From positions 1,364,001-1,428,000 of the forward strand of contig OY760073.1 of the NCBI GenBank assembly GCA_963663025.1: a DNA stretch of 64,000 bases, in the 5' to 3' direction. The notes beneath the pieces were generated by a model. The model did not search any database, had not been told where the DNA came from, and saw nothing but the letters and a program-made list of their open reading frames with translations. This document shows, one piece after another, positions 50,242-58,713 of the stretch. This DNA comes from JAGWBF01 sp963663025. Its GTDB lineage: Bacteria > Chloroflexota > Dehalococcoidia > Lucifugimonadales > JAGWBF01. The translations under genes were made by a program, and so were the position numbers. Numbering within the stretch: the stretch's first letter is position 1; each line of letters begins with the position of its first letter.

Positions 50242-51447
50242 ATGGGAAACGAACCTCAGCTGTATCGGATCGACACCGAAAGTCGAATAGCCGAGAAAGT
50301 CCAAGAAGTTAACTTCGATCAATTGGGACTTAAAGAGCGCCAAGACATCCAGGAGTGGGTAGCCTTCAACCATGGCTTACTGGGTGAAAACCTGCTGATA
50401 GTCAGCAAAGAATTCGACCGCTTTGACCGGACGAACGAAAGACTCGATCTGCTGGCAGTGGACCCGGATGGCAAGCTCGTGATTATAGAAATGAAGCGGG
50501 ACGACACCGGCGCCGATGTTCACTGGCAAGCTATCAAGTATGCCAGCTACTTGCGGCGGGCTACGCCCGAAAACATCATTGAAATCTTCTCTAAGCACGC
50601 TAAGATCCCTACGGAAGACGCTCGTCTGAAACTAGAGCAACATACTGGGTCTGAGGAACTAAACTCCCTGAATAACGACCAACGCATTGTCCTGGCTAGC
50701 CACCGGTTCGCGCCCGAAGTTACCTCAGCCTCGTTATGGCTAAACGAGAAGAGCCATGGAGGGAACTTAATTACCTGCGTTACTTTGACTCCATATCGGG
50801 ACTCAACGACCGGTACCCTTTACATACAAGCAACAACCATAATTCCAGTTCCCGGAACTGACCCCTACGAAGTCGGCATAAGAACCAATGCTCAAGATGT
50901 CGTGAGCAGGAGTCGCAGCAGTCTTGGGGAGAGGTTGAGCGCGACCTTCCAACGGAACAAGAATGATGAGGTCACAGACTTCCTTAGGGACGTGGGCCAG
51001 CGGGTGCTTCGGGAGCTGCCAGTCGAACTCCGCCCGAATAAGACCAGCCGCTGGGCAGGAGACACCTCCCACTTTCGGTACTATCACTTCTGGTACTCCC
51101 GCGGTTCCTGGAGGAATTGGAGCGTGGACTACGAGGTGAATCTATGGCCGATGGATAGCGAAAGTTCGTGGAGGGCAGAGGTGGACTTCAGACACAATCT
51201 TGAAGGTCTTCAGGAAAAGCTATCTTCTTTGAGCCTAAATGAAAGTCAGAATCTCAAATCCGACGGCACTGGTATAACCGTAGACATCGGAACCGGCACT
51301 CTGAACGATGAGTTCGCAGAACCAATTGCCGCAATGACCCGAAAATTCATTGAGCAAATCACTCCTCTCGTCGAAGACTTAGGCAATGAGAGCGACGATG
51401 GGGAGCAATATGTCGAAGTGGAGACCGCAGCAAGCCCAGCTTCGTAG
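50242..51447 (+). CDS. PD-(D/E)XK nuclease-like protein (NucS-like N-terminal domain)
   Basis: 401 aa. The N-terminal domain (about 1-110) has a PD-(D/E)XK core: Asp69 in ERLDLLAVD, Glu83-x-Lys85 in VIIEMKRD, and Gln96 in HWQAIKYASYL. This resembles NucS/Cas4-type nuclease folds. The remainder (about 150-400) has no motif I can name. It stands alone under its own promoter, is AT-richer than its neighbours, and sits beside VapBC and 6 kb from the NotI-like system, so a defence role is plausible. AGGAGGC precedes ATG 50242. Confidence 0.8.
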   Translation: MGNEPQLYRIDTESRIAEKVQEVNFDQLGLKERQDIQEWVAFNHGLLGENLLIVSKEFDRFDRTNERLDLLAVDPDGKLVIIEMKRDDTGADVHWQAIKYASYLRRATPENIIEIFSKHAKIPTEDARLKLEQHTGSEELNSLNNDQRIVLASHRFAPEVTSASLWLNEKSHGGNLITCVTLTPYRDSTTGTLYIQATTIIPVPGTDPYEVGIRTNAQDVVSRSRSSLGERLSATFQRNKNDEVTDFLRDVGQRVLRELPVELRPNKTSRWAGDTSHFRYYHFWYSRGSWRNWSVDYEVNLWPMDSESSWRAEVDFRHNLEGLQEKLSSLSLNESQNLKSDGTGITVDIGTGTLNDEFAEPIAAMTRKFIEQITPLVEDLGNESDDGEQYVEVETAASPAS

Positions 51448-51492
51448 GTCCAGCGCATGCCCAGCACCCCCACCCCACCAAACAGGAGTGTG

Positions 51493-52512
51493 ATGATGAG
51501 CCACCCCCACGGAGTCAACGCCGGTTCCAATCGCCCCGTAGTCATGGGCCGCAAAGGCATGGTCTGCTCGGGTCATCCCTTGGCGTCTCAAGCCGGGATA
51601 CGTGTGCTCCAGCAGGGCGGCAACGCCGTCGATGCCGCCGTAGCCGTGGGGGCAGCCCTCAATGTGGTGGAACCCCACATGTCAGGCATAGGCGGGGACG
51701 GCTTCATCATGGCGTATCAGAAGTCCACCGGCAAAACCAGGGTGATGAACTGCACCGGCGCAGCGCCAGGCGGCGCAACCCTGGAGCGCTACGAAAAGAC
51801 GGGCATCCCCATGCGAGGGGTGCTGTCAGCCTCCATTCCCGGCCTGCTGGACGGATGGGCCCAAGCACACGAGCAGTACGGCACCCTTTCCTGGGCAGGC
51901 CTGTTCGACGATGCCATATCCCTCGCCGACGAGGGTTTTCCGATAACCCACACCCTCGCAGGCTACATCGCCGCCGAGCCAGGCTTGGTCCAGAACCCCA
52001 CCTCCGCCAAGGTGTACAGCAGGGATGGCGTTCCCCTGTCGGGAGGAGACATTCTCTTGCAGCGGGACCTAGCAGGCAGCTTCCGCCAGATCGCATCCGA
52101 GGGCCCCGATGCCCTGTACCGAGGAGCCATCGGTCGTGAGGTGGCCCGCTTCGTCGAGGAACAGGGCGGCGTGCTGAGCACTAATGACTTGGCAGCCCAC
52201 CGATCCCGCTGGGAAGACCCCATATCCACAACCTACAAGGGCTATACCGTCCTGGAGGCGCCTCCCAACTCCAGCGGCCACATCCTGCTCCAGGAGCTGA
52301 ACCTTGTGGAGAACTTCGACCTTCCGGCCCTGGGGTTCAACACCTCCGAAGGGATTCACGTCATGGTGGAAGCCAAGAAGCTGGCATTCATCGACCGGGA
52401 GGAGTACGTCGCCGACCCGGACTTTTTGGACATACCCATGAAGGGTCTTCTTTCCAAGGAGTACGCCAGGGAGCGTTCCAAGCTCATCGATCCCCGCCCG
52501 GGCAGCCTCTAA
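51493..52512 (+). CDS. gamma-glutamyltransferase-like protein, large-subunit part (frameshifted)
   Basis: N-terminal part of an Ntn-hydrolase of the gamma-glutamyltranspeptidase family. GMVCSGHPLASQAGIRVLQQ, GGNAVDAAVAVGAALNVVEP and MSGIGGDGFIMAY are typical. It stops early at 52512. Dropping one C from 52497-52499 gives CGC-CGG-GCA-GCC and reads on into the small-subunit frame. The intact protein would be about 562 aa. ATG 51493 has CAGGAG upstream. No signal peptide. Confidence 0.85.
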   Translation: MMSHPHGVNAGSNRPVVMGRKGMVCSGHPLASQAGIRVLQQGGNAVDAAVAVGAALNVVEPHMSGIGGDGFIMAYQKSTGKTRVMNCTGAAPGGATLERYEKTGIPMRGVLSASIPGLLDGWAQAHEQYGTLSWAGLFDDAISLADEGFPITHTLAGYIAAEPGLVQNPTSAKVYSRDGVPLSGGDILLQRDLAGSFRQIASEGPDALYRGAIGREVARFVEEQGGVLSTNDLAAHRSRWEDPISTTYKGYTVLEAPPNSSGHILLQELNLVENFDLPALGFNTSEGIHVMVEAKKLAFIDREEYVADPDFLDIPMKGLLSKEYARERSKLIDPRPGSL

Positions 52513-53182
52513 GGTCCAGCCGGGCAAACCCTGGCTGTACCAGGACGGCGCCCCTGCCAAGGCCAAGGCCGGCGCTGTCCGGGATGCGGAGGACACAACC
52601 TGCTTCTGCGTCGTGGACCAGTGGGGGAACGCCGTCTGCCAGCTCCAGAGCATCCAGAGCGCCTTCGGCTCAACGGTCATTGCGGGCAGCACCGGCATCC
52701 TCCTGAACAACCGCATGACCTACTGGCACCTGGACCCCGATCATCCGAACTGCCTGCAGCCGGGGAAGCGGGTGCGCCACACCATGAACCCCATCATGGT
52801 GTTCTCCAACGGTGGTGCCGACCTGTTCATGGTCTGTGGCACACCCGGAGCGGACACCCAGGTGCAGACCAACCTGCAGGTGATTACCCATGTGCTGGAC
52901 TTCGGTATGACCGTCGCCGAAGCTGTGGAAGCTCCCCGGTGGCGCCACCAGCAGGACCCCACCGAGTCCACAATACCTCATACATGCATAGATACCCTGG
53001 AGCTGGAAGGCCGGTTCTCCGAAGATGTGAGAGGGGGCCTATCCGGCAAGGGGCACGACTTGAGTATTCTGTCCGACTGGGGAGCCGCGGGAAGCGAGAT
53101 GATGATCCACGTCGACCAGCAAGCCGGGGCCTTTCACGGAGCCTCCGACCCCCGCCGAGACGGCTATGCCATCGGCTGGTAG
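52499..53182 (+). CDS. gamma-glutamyltransferase-like protein, small-subunit part
   Basis: Continues the previous gene after the +1 shift. The cleavage and nucleophile region is EDTTCFCVVDQWGNA (a TTHxSVVD-like motif, with Thr as the likely nucleophile). GILLNNRMTYW, KRVRHTMNPIM and GTPGADTQVQTNLQVI follow, and the protein ends normally. So either the gene is broken or the indel is a sequence error. Confidence 0.82.
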   Translation, partial: RAASKVQPGKPWLYQDGAPAKAKAGAVRDAEDTTCFCVVDQWGNAVCQLQSIQSAFGSTVIAGSTGILLNNRMTYWHLDPDHPNCLQPGKRVRHTMNPIMVFSNGGADLFMVCGTPGADTQVQTNLQVITHVLDFGMTVAEAVEAPRWRHQQDPTESTIPHTCIDTLELEGRFSEDVRGGLSGKGHDLSILSDWGAAGSEMMIHVDQQAGAFHGASDPRRDGYAIGW

Positions 53183-53243
53183 GGCCTTCCATGCCATCCC
53201 GCGAGCACTTGAAAAGCCTACTCCTTTCTGACAAGATAGCTAT

Positions 53244-54149
53244 ATGAGAATAGGCGCCTTTGAGCTTACCGAACCCATGCCAAAGCTGAAGGCGCCCCAT
53301 GCCCTCGTCATGGTCCGCCCCTGGGTCGATGTGGGCAGCGTCGGCACCCTCTCGCTGGAAACCCTGGAGGACCACTTTGGTGCCATCGAGATGGGCAAGC
53401 TGGCCAGGCCGGGGAGGTTCTTCGACTTCACCAGGTACCGCCCAACCATGCGCCTGCAGGACGGCAACCGTCAGGTGGAAGTCCCCAACACCACCATCAA
53501 GTACGCCCAGACCGAGGACGGCCCCGACTACCTGTTCTTCCATCTAATGGAACCCCATGCCCAGGGCGAGGACTACACGGATTCGGTGCTGGAGGTGTTC
53601 AAGCACTTCGGCATAAGCCGCTACTGCAGGCTGGGGGGCATGTACGATGCCGTGCCCCACACGAGACCCCTGCTAGTTACCGGCGACACGGGCCGGGTCA
53701 GCGTACGAGGAGATGGAGGCGGGCTGAAGCGCCGGCGCAGCTCCTACCAGGGCCCCACCACTATCTTAAACCTGATAACCGAAGGGGTGCCCAAGCTGGA
53801 CCCCGATATCGACGTGATCACCCTGATGGTGCACTTGCCCCAGTACCTGCAGGTCGAAGAGGACTATCTGGGCACCAGCCGCCTTTTGGAAGTCTTAAGC
53901 TCCATCTACGAGCTGCCCGACGGCCTCCCACCCACCGAACGGGGACAGGAGCAGTACCGGCAGCTCGACGGCGCCGTGGAACGCAACGGCGACTTGAAGA
54001 GCCTGATCGAGCAGATGGAAGCCAACTACGATGCCCAGGAAACGTCCCAGAAAGAAGAGCAGCCTGAAACTCCGACCTTCGCCCCCGAAGTAGCCCAGTT
54101 CCTGGAAGAGATGGACAGGCGCTTCGGCGACAGCAATCCCCAGAGCTGA
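53244..54149 (+). CDS. PAC2-family (proteasome assembly chaperone-like) protein
   Basis: 301 aa. The PAC2 fold is seen in HALVMVRPWVDVGSVGTLSLETLEDHFGA, the central GISRYCRLGGMYDAVPHTRPLLV and the long C-terminal helix (ALxQMEANYDAQ). PAC2 proteins assist proteasome assembly in eukaryotes and occur in bacteria with unknown roles. It is followed after four bases by an unknown gene and then recF. Confidence 0.85.
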   Translation: MRIGAFELTEPMPKLKAPHALVMVRPWVDVGSVGTLSLETLEDHFGAIEMGKLARPGRFFDFTRYRPTMRLQDGNRQVEVPNTTIKYAQTEDGPDYLFFHLMEPHAQGEDYTDSVLEVFKHFGISRYCRLGGMYDAVPHTRPLLVTGDTGRVSVRGDGGGLKRRRSSYQGPTTILNLITEGVPKLDPDIDVITLMVHLPQYLQVEEDYLGTSRLLEVLSSIYELPDGLPPTERGQEQYRQLDGAVERNGDLKSLIEQMEANYDAQETSQKEEQPETPTFAPEVAQFLEEMDRRFGDSNPQS

Positions 54150-54153
54150 AGAG

Positions 54154-54906
54154 ATGGACATCTCATTCGAATCCGGAGACCCTCAGCAGCCCAGAGGTCA
54201 CGCCCTTCTGTATTTCGTGGACCGCTCGGACCCGCCCAAGGTTTACGCCAGCTACATCATCGTCCTGCCCATCGCTGTCGACTTCAGCAAGTACATCCCT
54301 CCCTTCCTGGCGTCCCATATCGGCAACATGCCCATGAGCGATTCCTCAGCATTCTCCCTGCCTCCCATGCCCGAGGATGCGGGAAGCCTTGGCGACCTGC
54401 AGCGCTTGGCAGAGATTCGCCGGGATGACCTGCTGTTCGCCGGTACAGTCTCCTCGCCCGACGTCCCCGACATGATGGAAAGAGTTGGCGAAGCGGTGCG
54501 ACACTACGCCCAACTCTGGGAGGACCACGTGAAGGCGAGCCCCCAAGCACCCTTGCAGGCGCCCGAGGATGACGGGGCCGGGGTCAACGAGATCCTGTAC
54601 ACCTTCATGAACGAGCGGGACAAGCTGACCGAGCTGTCCAAGATGGTCGGAAAACTCAGGTTCGCAATCGAAGGAGATGATCAACGTACCTGTTCCGAGA
54701 CCCAAGAAGAGATCGATATCCTGGGGCGCTTCCTGCCCGAGCGCTTCGACATCCCCAGCCTGCTGCAGGCCGTCACCGACACTTCTTCCCGGGGCGGGCA
54801 GCTGGCCCAGCTATACCTGGACAGGTGCTACCGTCTGTCCGACGGGGACAACGAAGGCGCCCAGGACTTGGAAGAAAAGATTCAGACTCTCAAAGCCCTG
54901 GGGTAG
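54154..54906 (+). CDS. protein of unknown function between PAC2 and recF
   Basis: 250 aa. N-terminal part (about 1-60) reads GHALLYFVDRSDPPKVYASYIIVLPIAVDFSKYIPPFLA; the rest is helical with MMERVGEAVRHYAQLWEDHV and MNERDKLTELSKMVGKL. I do not recognise a family. It begins four bases after PAC2 and ends 27 bases before recF, so the three genes look co-transcribed. Confidence 0.75.
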   Translation: MDISFESGDPQQPRGHALLYFVDRSDPPKVYASYIIVLPIAVDFSKYIPPFLASHIGNMPMSDSSAFSLPPMPEDAGSLGDLQRLAEIRRDDLLFAGTVSSPDVPDMMERVGEAVRHYAQLWEDHVKASPQAPLQAPEDDGAGVNEILYTFMNERDKLTELSKMVGKLRFAIEGDDQRTCSETQEEIDILGRFLPERFDIPSLLQAVTDTSSRGGQLAQLYLDRCYRLSDGDNEGAQDLEEKIQTLKALG

Positions 54907-54933
54907 ACCAAAAGCCCTGGCTCCGGGGGAACA

Positions 54934-56121
54934 TTGCGCCTCTCCCACCTCACCCTGACTAACTTTCGGAACTTCCGCCAGCTTGACCTGGATGTCCCAC
55001 AGGGCGTCACCGTCTTCTCCGGCAGGAACGCCCAGGGGAAGACCAGCCTGTTGGAGGCAATCTACCTCCTGGCCATCGCCCGCTCCTTCCGGGCCGAAAG
55101 CGAGCATCAGGTGGTGAACTGGGAAGCCCTGGGGGAAGACGGCACCGCCCTGGTGTCCGGCACCTTCGAACATGAAGGAGTTGAGACCAAGATAAACATT
55201 GGCTACCGCCTTGGTTCGGCGAACCGCCCGGGCCAACCATACAACAACATCGAATCCAGGCAGCCTTCGCCAAGCCTGAGAAAGCAGATCAGTGTCAGCC
55301 GCGTGAAGAAGACCGCCACGGAACTGGTGGGCGTGGTGAACGCCGTCCTGTTCAACGCCGATGACATCGAGCTGGTCTACGGCGCACCCTCCCAGCGCCG
55401 GCGCTACCTGGACATCCTGATCTCCCAGGTCAGCCAGCCCTACCTGAAAGCGCTGCAACGCTACCAGAAGGTACTGCTCCAGAGGAACCGCCTCCTCAAG
55501 ATGATCCGCGAACGAAGGGCCGGGGAGGGTGAGCTCGCGTTTTGGGACGAGCAGCTCATAACCGAGGGTTCATGGATTACCGAGCAGCGTCACGAGACCA
55601 TGTCTTCCCTGGCCGATCTCTGCCGGGAACAGCACATCCACCTTACCGGAGGTTCGGAGCCCCTGGTGCTGGACTATCAGCCCTCCATTCCGGTGGACCA
55701 CGCTAACGGGGAGGAGCCGGGGCTGAAACCCGCTTTTCGCGATGCCCTTGATGCTTCCAGCAGGCGGGAGATGCAGCGAGGATCGACTGAGGTGGGACCC
55801 CACAGGGACAATCTGAAGCTGTGGGTGGGAGGCGTGGATATGGGCACCTACGCGTCCAGGGGACAGGCTAGGACCCTTGCCCTAGCCCTGCGCCTGGGGG
55901 AAGCGTCCTTTCTCTCAGAGGCCCGAGGCCGCGGCCCCATCGTCCTTCTCGACGACGTTCTGTCAGAGCTGGACTCCTCGAGGCGGGAACGAGTGCTGGC
56001 CAAAGCCACCGAGTACCCCCAGACTTTGATCACCACATCGGAGGCGGAGATCCTGCAGACCTCTTCTCTTGAGGGAGCTACCTATTTTGCAGTCGAGGGC
56101 GGCGAGGTAGTGCCCCAATAG
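54934..56121 (+). CDS. recF: DNA replication and repair protein RecF
   Basis: 395 aa, ABC-ATPase-like. Walker A is SGRNAQGKTSLLEAIYLLA (about 29-47), the signature and Walker B regions are GQARTLALALRLGEA and PIVLLDDVLSELDSSRRERVL. RecF loads RecA at gaps with RecO and RecR. The start appears to be TTG 54934 after TCCGGGGGAA. It is not beside dnaA-dnaN-gyrB as in many bacteria. Confidence 0.93.
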   Translation: MRLSHLTLTNFRNFRQLDLDVPQGVTVFSGRNAQGKTSLLEAIYLLAIARSFRAESEHQVVNWEALGEDGTALVSGTFEHEGVETKINIGYRLGSANRPGQPYNNIESRQPSPSLRKQISVSRVKKTATELVGVVNAVLFNADDIELVYGAPSQRRRYLDILISQVSQPYLKALQRYQKVLLQRNRLLKMIRERRAGEGELAFWDEQLITEGSWITEQRHETMSSLADLCREQHIHLTGGSEPLVLDYQPSIPVDHANGEEPGLKPAFRDALDASSRREMQRGSTEVGPHRDNLKLWVGGVDMGTYASRGQARTLALALRLGEASFLSEARGRGPIVLLDDVLSELDSSRRERVLAKATEYPQTLITTSEAEILQTSSLEGATYFAVEGGEVVPQ

Positions 56122-56175
56122 AGGCCTCTTGACGGGACATGGCCCTTTCCTGAGAGTCCCTTGCCTAGTTCCGTC

Positions 56176-56195
56176 GTTCCCGCTTTCGCGGGAAC
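56176..56195. repeat. hairpin GTTCCCGC/GCGGGAAC
   Basis: An 8-bp stem with a TTTC loop between convergent recF and mscS. It lacks a T-run and looks like a dispersed repeat, but it could end transcription weakly in both directions. Confidence 0.5.
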
Positions 56196-56220
56196 TTACC
56201 TTGGGCCACAACATGGCTAT

Positions 56221-56276
56221 CCGTTCGCCCTGAGCCTGTCCTGAGGCTCTCGAAGGGGGAAATCGAAGGCGAACGG
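56221..56276. repeat. composite palindromic repeat element
   Basis: The ends CCGTTCGCC and GGCGAACGG are a perfect 9-bp inverted repeat. Inside are CCTGAGCCTGTC, shared with 41309-41339, and GGGAAATCGAAGGCGAAC, the reverse complement of the CGATTTCCC block found at 9.9 kb and 25.4 kb. An inner AGCC...GGCT hairpin is also present. Confidence 0.75.
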
Positions 56277-56397
56277 ACAGCAGGGGGCCGTGGGGCGTTG
56301 ACTTCCCCTTTCGCGGGAGCAACGTAGGTGGGGAACAGAGGTTAGTGGGTTGCAAAACTCTTCCCCGCCTAAAGGGCTTAGTCCTAAGAAGCCCCCT

Positions 56398-57576
56398 CTA
56401 GCCGAAGTCCGGGCCGTCACCCGCGCCTGCATCACCCTCCCCAGGGACGTCTCTTCCGGGGGGCGGTTCCCTTCGGGGCACTCGCCTCAGGCGATCTTCG
56501 GGCGGATGGTCTTCGCCAAAATAGAGGGTGCGCACCGGGTAGTTGATGACTATCCCTTCCTCCATGAACCTTCCGTGGATACCCTGAATCAAGGCAGAGC
56601 GCACCTCGAAGCTGGCAAGCCGGTCCTTGGCCTGCAGGAACAGCCAGAAGTTGATGTTGGAGTCCCCGAAATCCTCGAAGCCGAAGTAAGCGCCGTACTC
56701 CTTGACAGCGTTGGGGTCTCTCTCCAGCAGTTCATTCATGACCTCATGGCAGATCTCCTGCACCCGGAAGAGGTCGCTGTCATAGCTGACCCCGCAGGTC
56801 ATGTAGATGTTAACGGGAGGCTTGGGACCCTCATAGTTGGTTACAATGGCCGTGGAGAAACGGGAGTTGGGTATAACAACCAGGTTGTTGCTCCAGGTGC
56901 GGATCCGCACCGTCCGCCAGCTTACCTCTATGACGTACCCCGCAGTCCCGTCTTCCAGCTCTATGTAGTCGCCGGGGTTCACAACTCCTTCAGTCATGAC
57001 GTAGGTACCCGCGAAGAGATTGGCCAGGGTTGGCTGCAACCCCAGGGCGACAGCAAAGCCTCCCAGCCCCAGTCCGGCGATCAGCGGGCTGATATTAATT
57101 CCAAGCTGGTTCAGAACCATCATGCCACCCAGGACGTAGATGGCAGCGGTGGAAACTTTTCTGAGAACGGGCAGGAGCTGGTTCCCCTGGCTGCCAGGTA
57201 GGTTTAGGTTCTGGGAGTACCAATTGAAGAGGACGGATACCACCGAGCTGATGGCCATGACCCCGAGCCAGATTCCGAGGATGCTGGCAGAGGCGTCTAT
57301 CAGATTGTGGCGGGTATCCGGTATGTTCAGAGGGATGGTCAAGGCGAGGTAACCGCCCAGGACCACAATCCCCAGGGTGATCGGGCGGCGTACAGCCTTT
57401 ATCAGCTCAGCATCAAGGTCCGTGGGTATGCGCGTGGTCAGCTTGTCGAACAAGGGATACAGAAGCTTACCGAAGACGAAGGCTACGAGAATGGAGAGAA
57501 CGAAGATGCCGCCGGCGAAGGACGGGTCCAGCCATGCAGGGTCGCCAAGTCCGAAGATCATTACATAAGGGTGCAT
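56398..57576 (-). CDS. MscS-family mechanosensitive channel
   Basis: 392 aa, several membrane helices. The pore helix TM3 region is ISPLIAGLGLGGFAVALGLQ, followed by the conserved LFAGTYVMTEGVVNPGDYIELED and the Sm-like beta domain (GYVIEVSWRTVRIRTWSNNLVVIPNSRF). It opens on membrane tension after osmotic downshock. The C-terminal tail is acidic and proline-rich. Convergent with recF. Confidence 0.92.
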   Translation of the reverse strand: MHPYVMIFGLGDPAWLDPSFAGGIFVLSILVAFVFGKLLYPLFDKLTTRIPTDLDAELIKAVRRPITLGIVVLGGYLALTIPLNIPDTRHNLIDASASILGIWLGVMAISSVVSVLFNWYSQNLNLPGSQGNQLLPVLRKVSTAAIYVLGGMMVLNQLGINISPLIAGLGLGGFAVALGLQPTLANLFAGTYVMTEGVVNPGDYIELEDGTAGYVIEVSWRTVRIRTWSNNLVVIPNSRFSTAIVTNYEGPKPPVNIYMTCGVSYDSDLFRVQEICHEVMNELLERDPNAVKEYGAYFGFEDFGDSNINFWLFLQAKDRLASFEVRSALIQGIHGRFMEEGIVINYPVRTLYFGEDHPPEDRLRRVPRREPPPGRDVPGEGDAGAGDGPDFG

Positions 57577-57663
57577 TTGGGAACATCCTGCACCCCATCA
57601 CGGGCGCAGTTCAAGGGGATTCGGATACCTAAAAGAGCCTGGCTGCGCGGGACTAGGTGGGGC

Positions 57664-58659
57664 CTAGCTCTTTACCAACTCTCGCACAGTCTCGGTGAAG
57701 GCGGTCAGCACCTTCTTCCAATCACCTACAACCCCATAGCGGGCTTCCTTGAAGATGTTGGCTTCGGCGTCCTTGTTGATGGCGACTATCACCTTGGCCC
57801 CGGAGCACCCGGCGATGTGCTGGCTTGCCCCTGAGATTGCGACGGTGATGTAGAGGTCCGGCGTGATGGTCTTGCCTGTGAGGCCGATCTGCCAGCTCGC
57901 CGGCACCCAACCGGAGTCCACGGCGGCGCGGGATGCTCCGATTCCGGCGCCCAGCACCTTTGCCAGCTCCTCCAGGTCTTCAAAGGGTTCGGGCCCTCCC
58001 AGGCCCCTTCCCCCGGCGACAACGATCCTGGCATCCTCCAGCTTGATTCCCTCAGACTCCTCGCGCACCACGCTGACAACCCTGGACCTGGCCATGGATG
58101 CATCCAGGGCAACCTGGACTTGCTTGACTTCGCCGGTCCGGGACGGATCAGATTCGGCAGGCTCGTAGGCCTTGGGCCTTACGGTCGCAAACTGGGGTGA
58201 GCTGGAACAGCTCACGGTGGCCATGGCATTGCCTCCGTAAACCGGACGGTTGGCCCTGAGCTCGGTGCTTCCCGGGGCGACGCTCACCTCCAAGCAGTCT
58301 TGGGCAAGTCCAACTCCCAGGCGGGCGGCCAACCTTGGCGCAGCTTCCCGGCCAATTGCGGTGCGACCCATGAGGAGCACCGCCGGGTCGGCCTCCCGGC
58401 AAACAGCATCCGTAGCCGCCAAGTACAGGTCGGCCTGGTATTCGGCCAACAGCGGGTCTGTGGCTGTGTACGCGATATCGGCTCCGCAAGCGAAAGCTTC
58501 CTGGGCTGCGCCGCCAACGTCAGCTCCCAGCAGGGCAACAGCCAGTGGCTGGCCTAACTGCTCAGCGATGGGCTTGCCGGCAGCGAGTATCTCTTTGCTG
58601 GTCAGACTCAGCTGCCCATCGACAATCTCGCCGATTACCAAGACCCCTGTTTGCGCCAT
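57664..58659 (-). CDS. etfA: electron transfer flavoprotein, alpha subunit
   Basis: 331 aa. The FAD-binding C-terminal domain is clear in IVVAGGRGLGG, ASRAAVDSGWVPASWQIGLTGKTITPDLYITVAISGASQHIAG and VIVAINKDAEANIF. ETF carries electrons from acyl-CoA and other flavin dehydrogenases to the quinone pool. 54 bases after etfB. ATG 58659 is preferred over a TTG at 58671 that abuts the ribosome site. Confidence 0.94.
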   Translation of the reverse strand: MAQTGVLVIGEIVDGQLSLTSKEILAAGKPIAEQLGQPLAVALLGADVGGAAQEAFACGADIAYTATDPLLAEYQADLYLAATDAVCREADPAVLLMGRTAIGREAAPRLAARLGVGLAQDCLEVSVAPGSTELRANRPVYGGNAMATVSCSSSPQFATVRPKAYEPAESDPSRTGEVKQVQVALDASMARSRVVSVVREESEGIKLEDARIVVAGGRGLGGPEPFEDLEELAKVLGAGIGASRAAVDSGWVPASWQIGLTGKTITPDLYITVAISGASQHIAGCSGAKVIVAINKDAEANIFKEARYGVVGDWKKVLTAFTETVRELVKS

Positions 58660-58713
58660 CTTCGAATGCAACCTCCGTTGCCGCTATAGTTCTCCCAGCC
58701 AGTTGGAACTATT

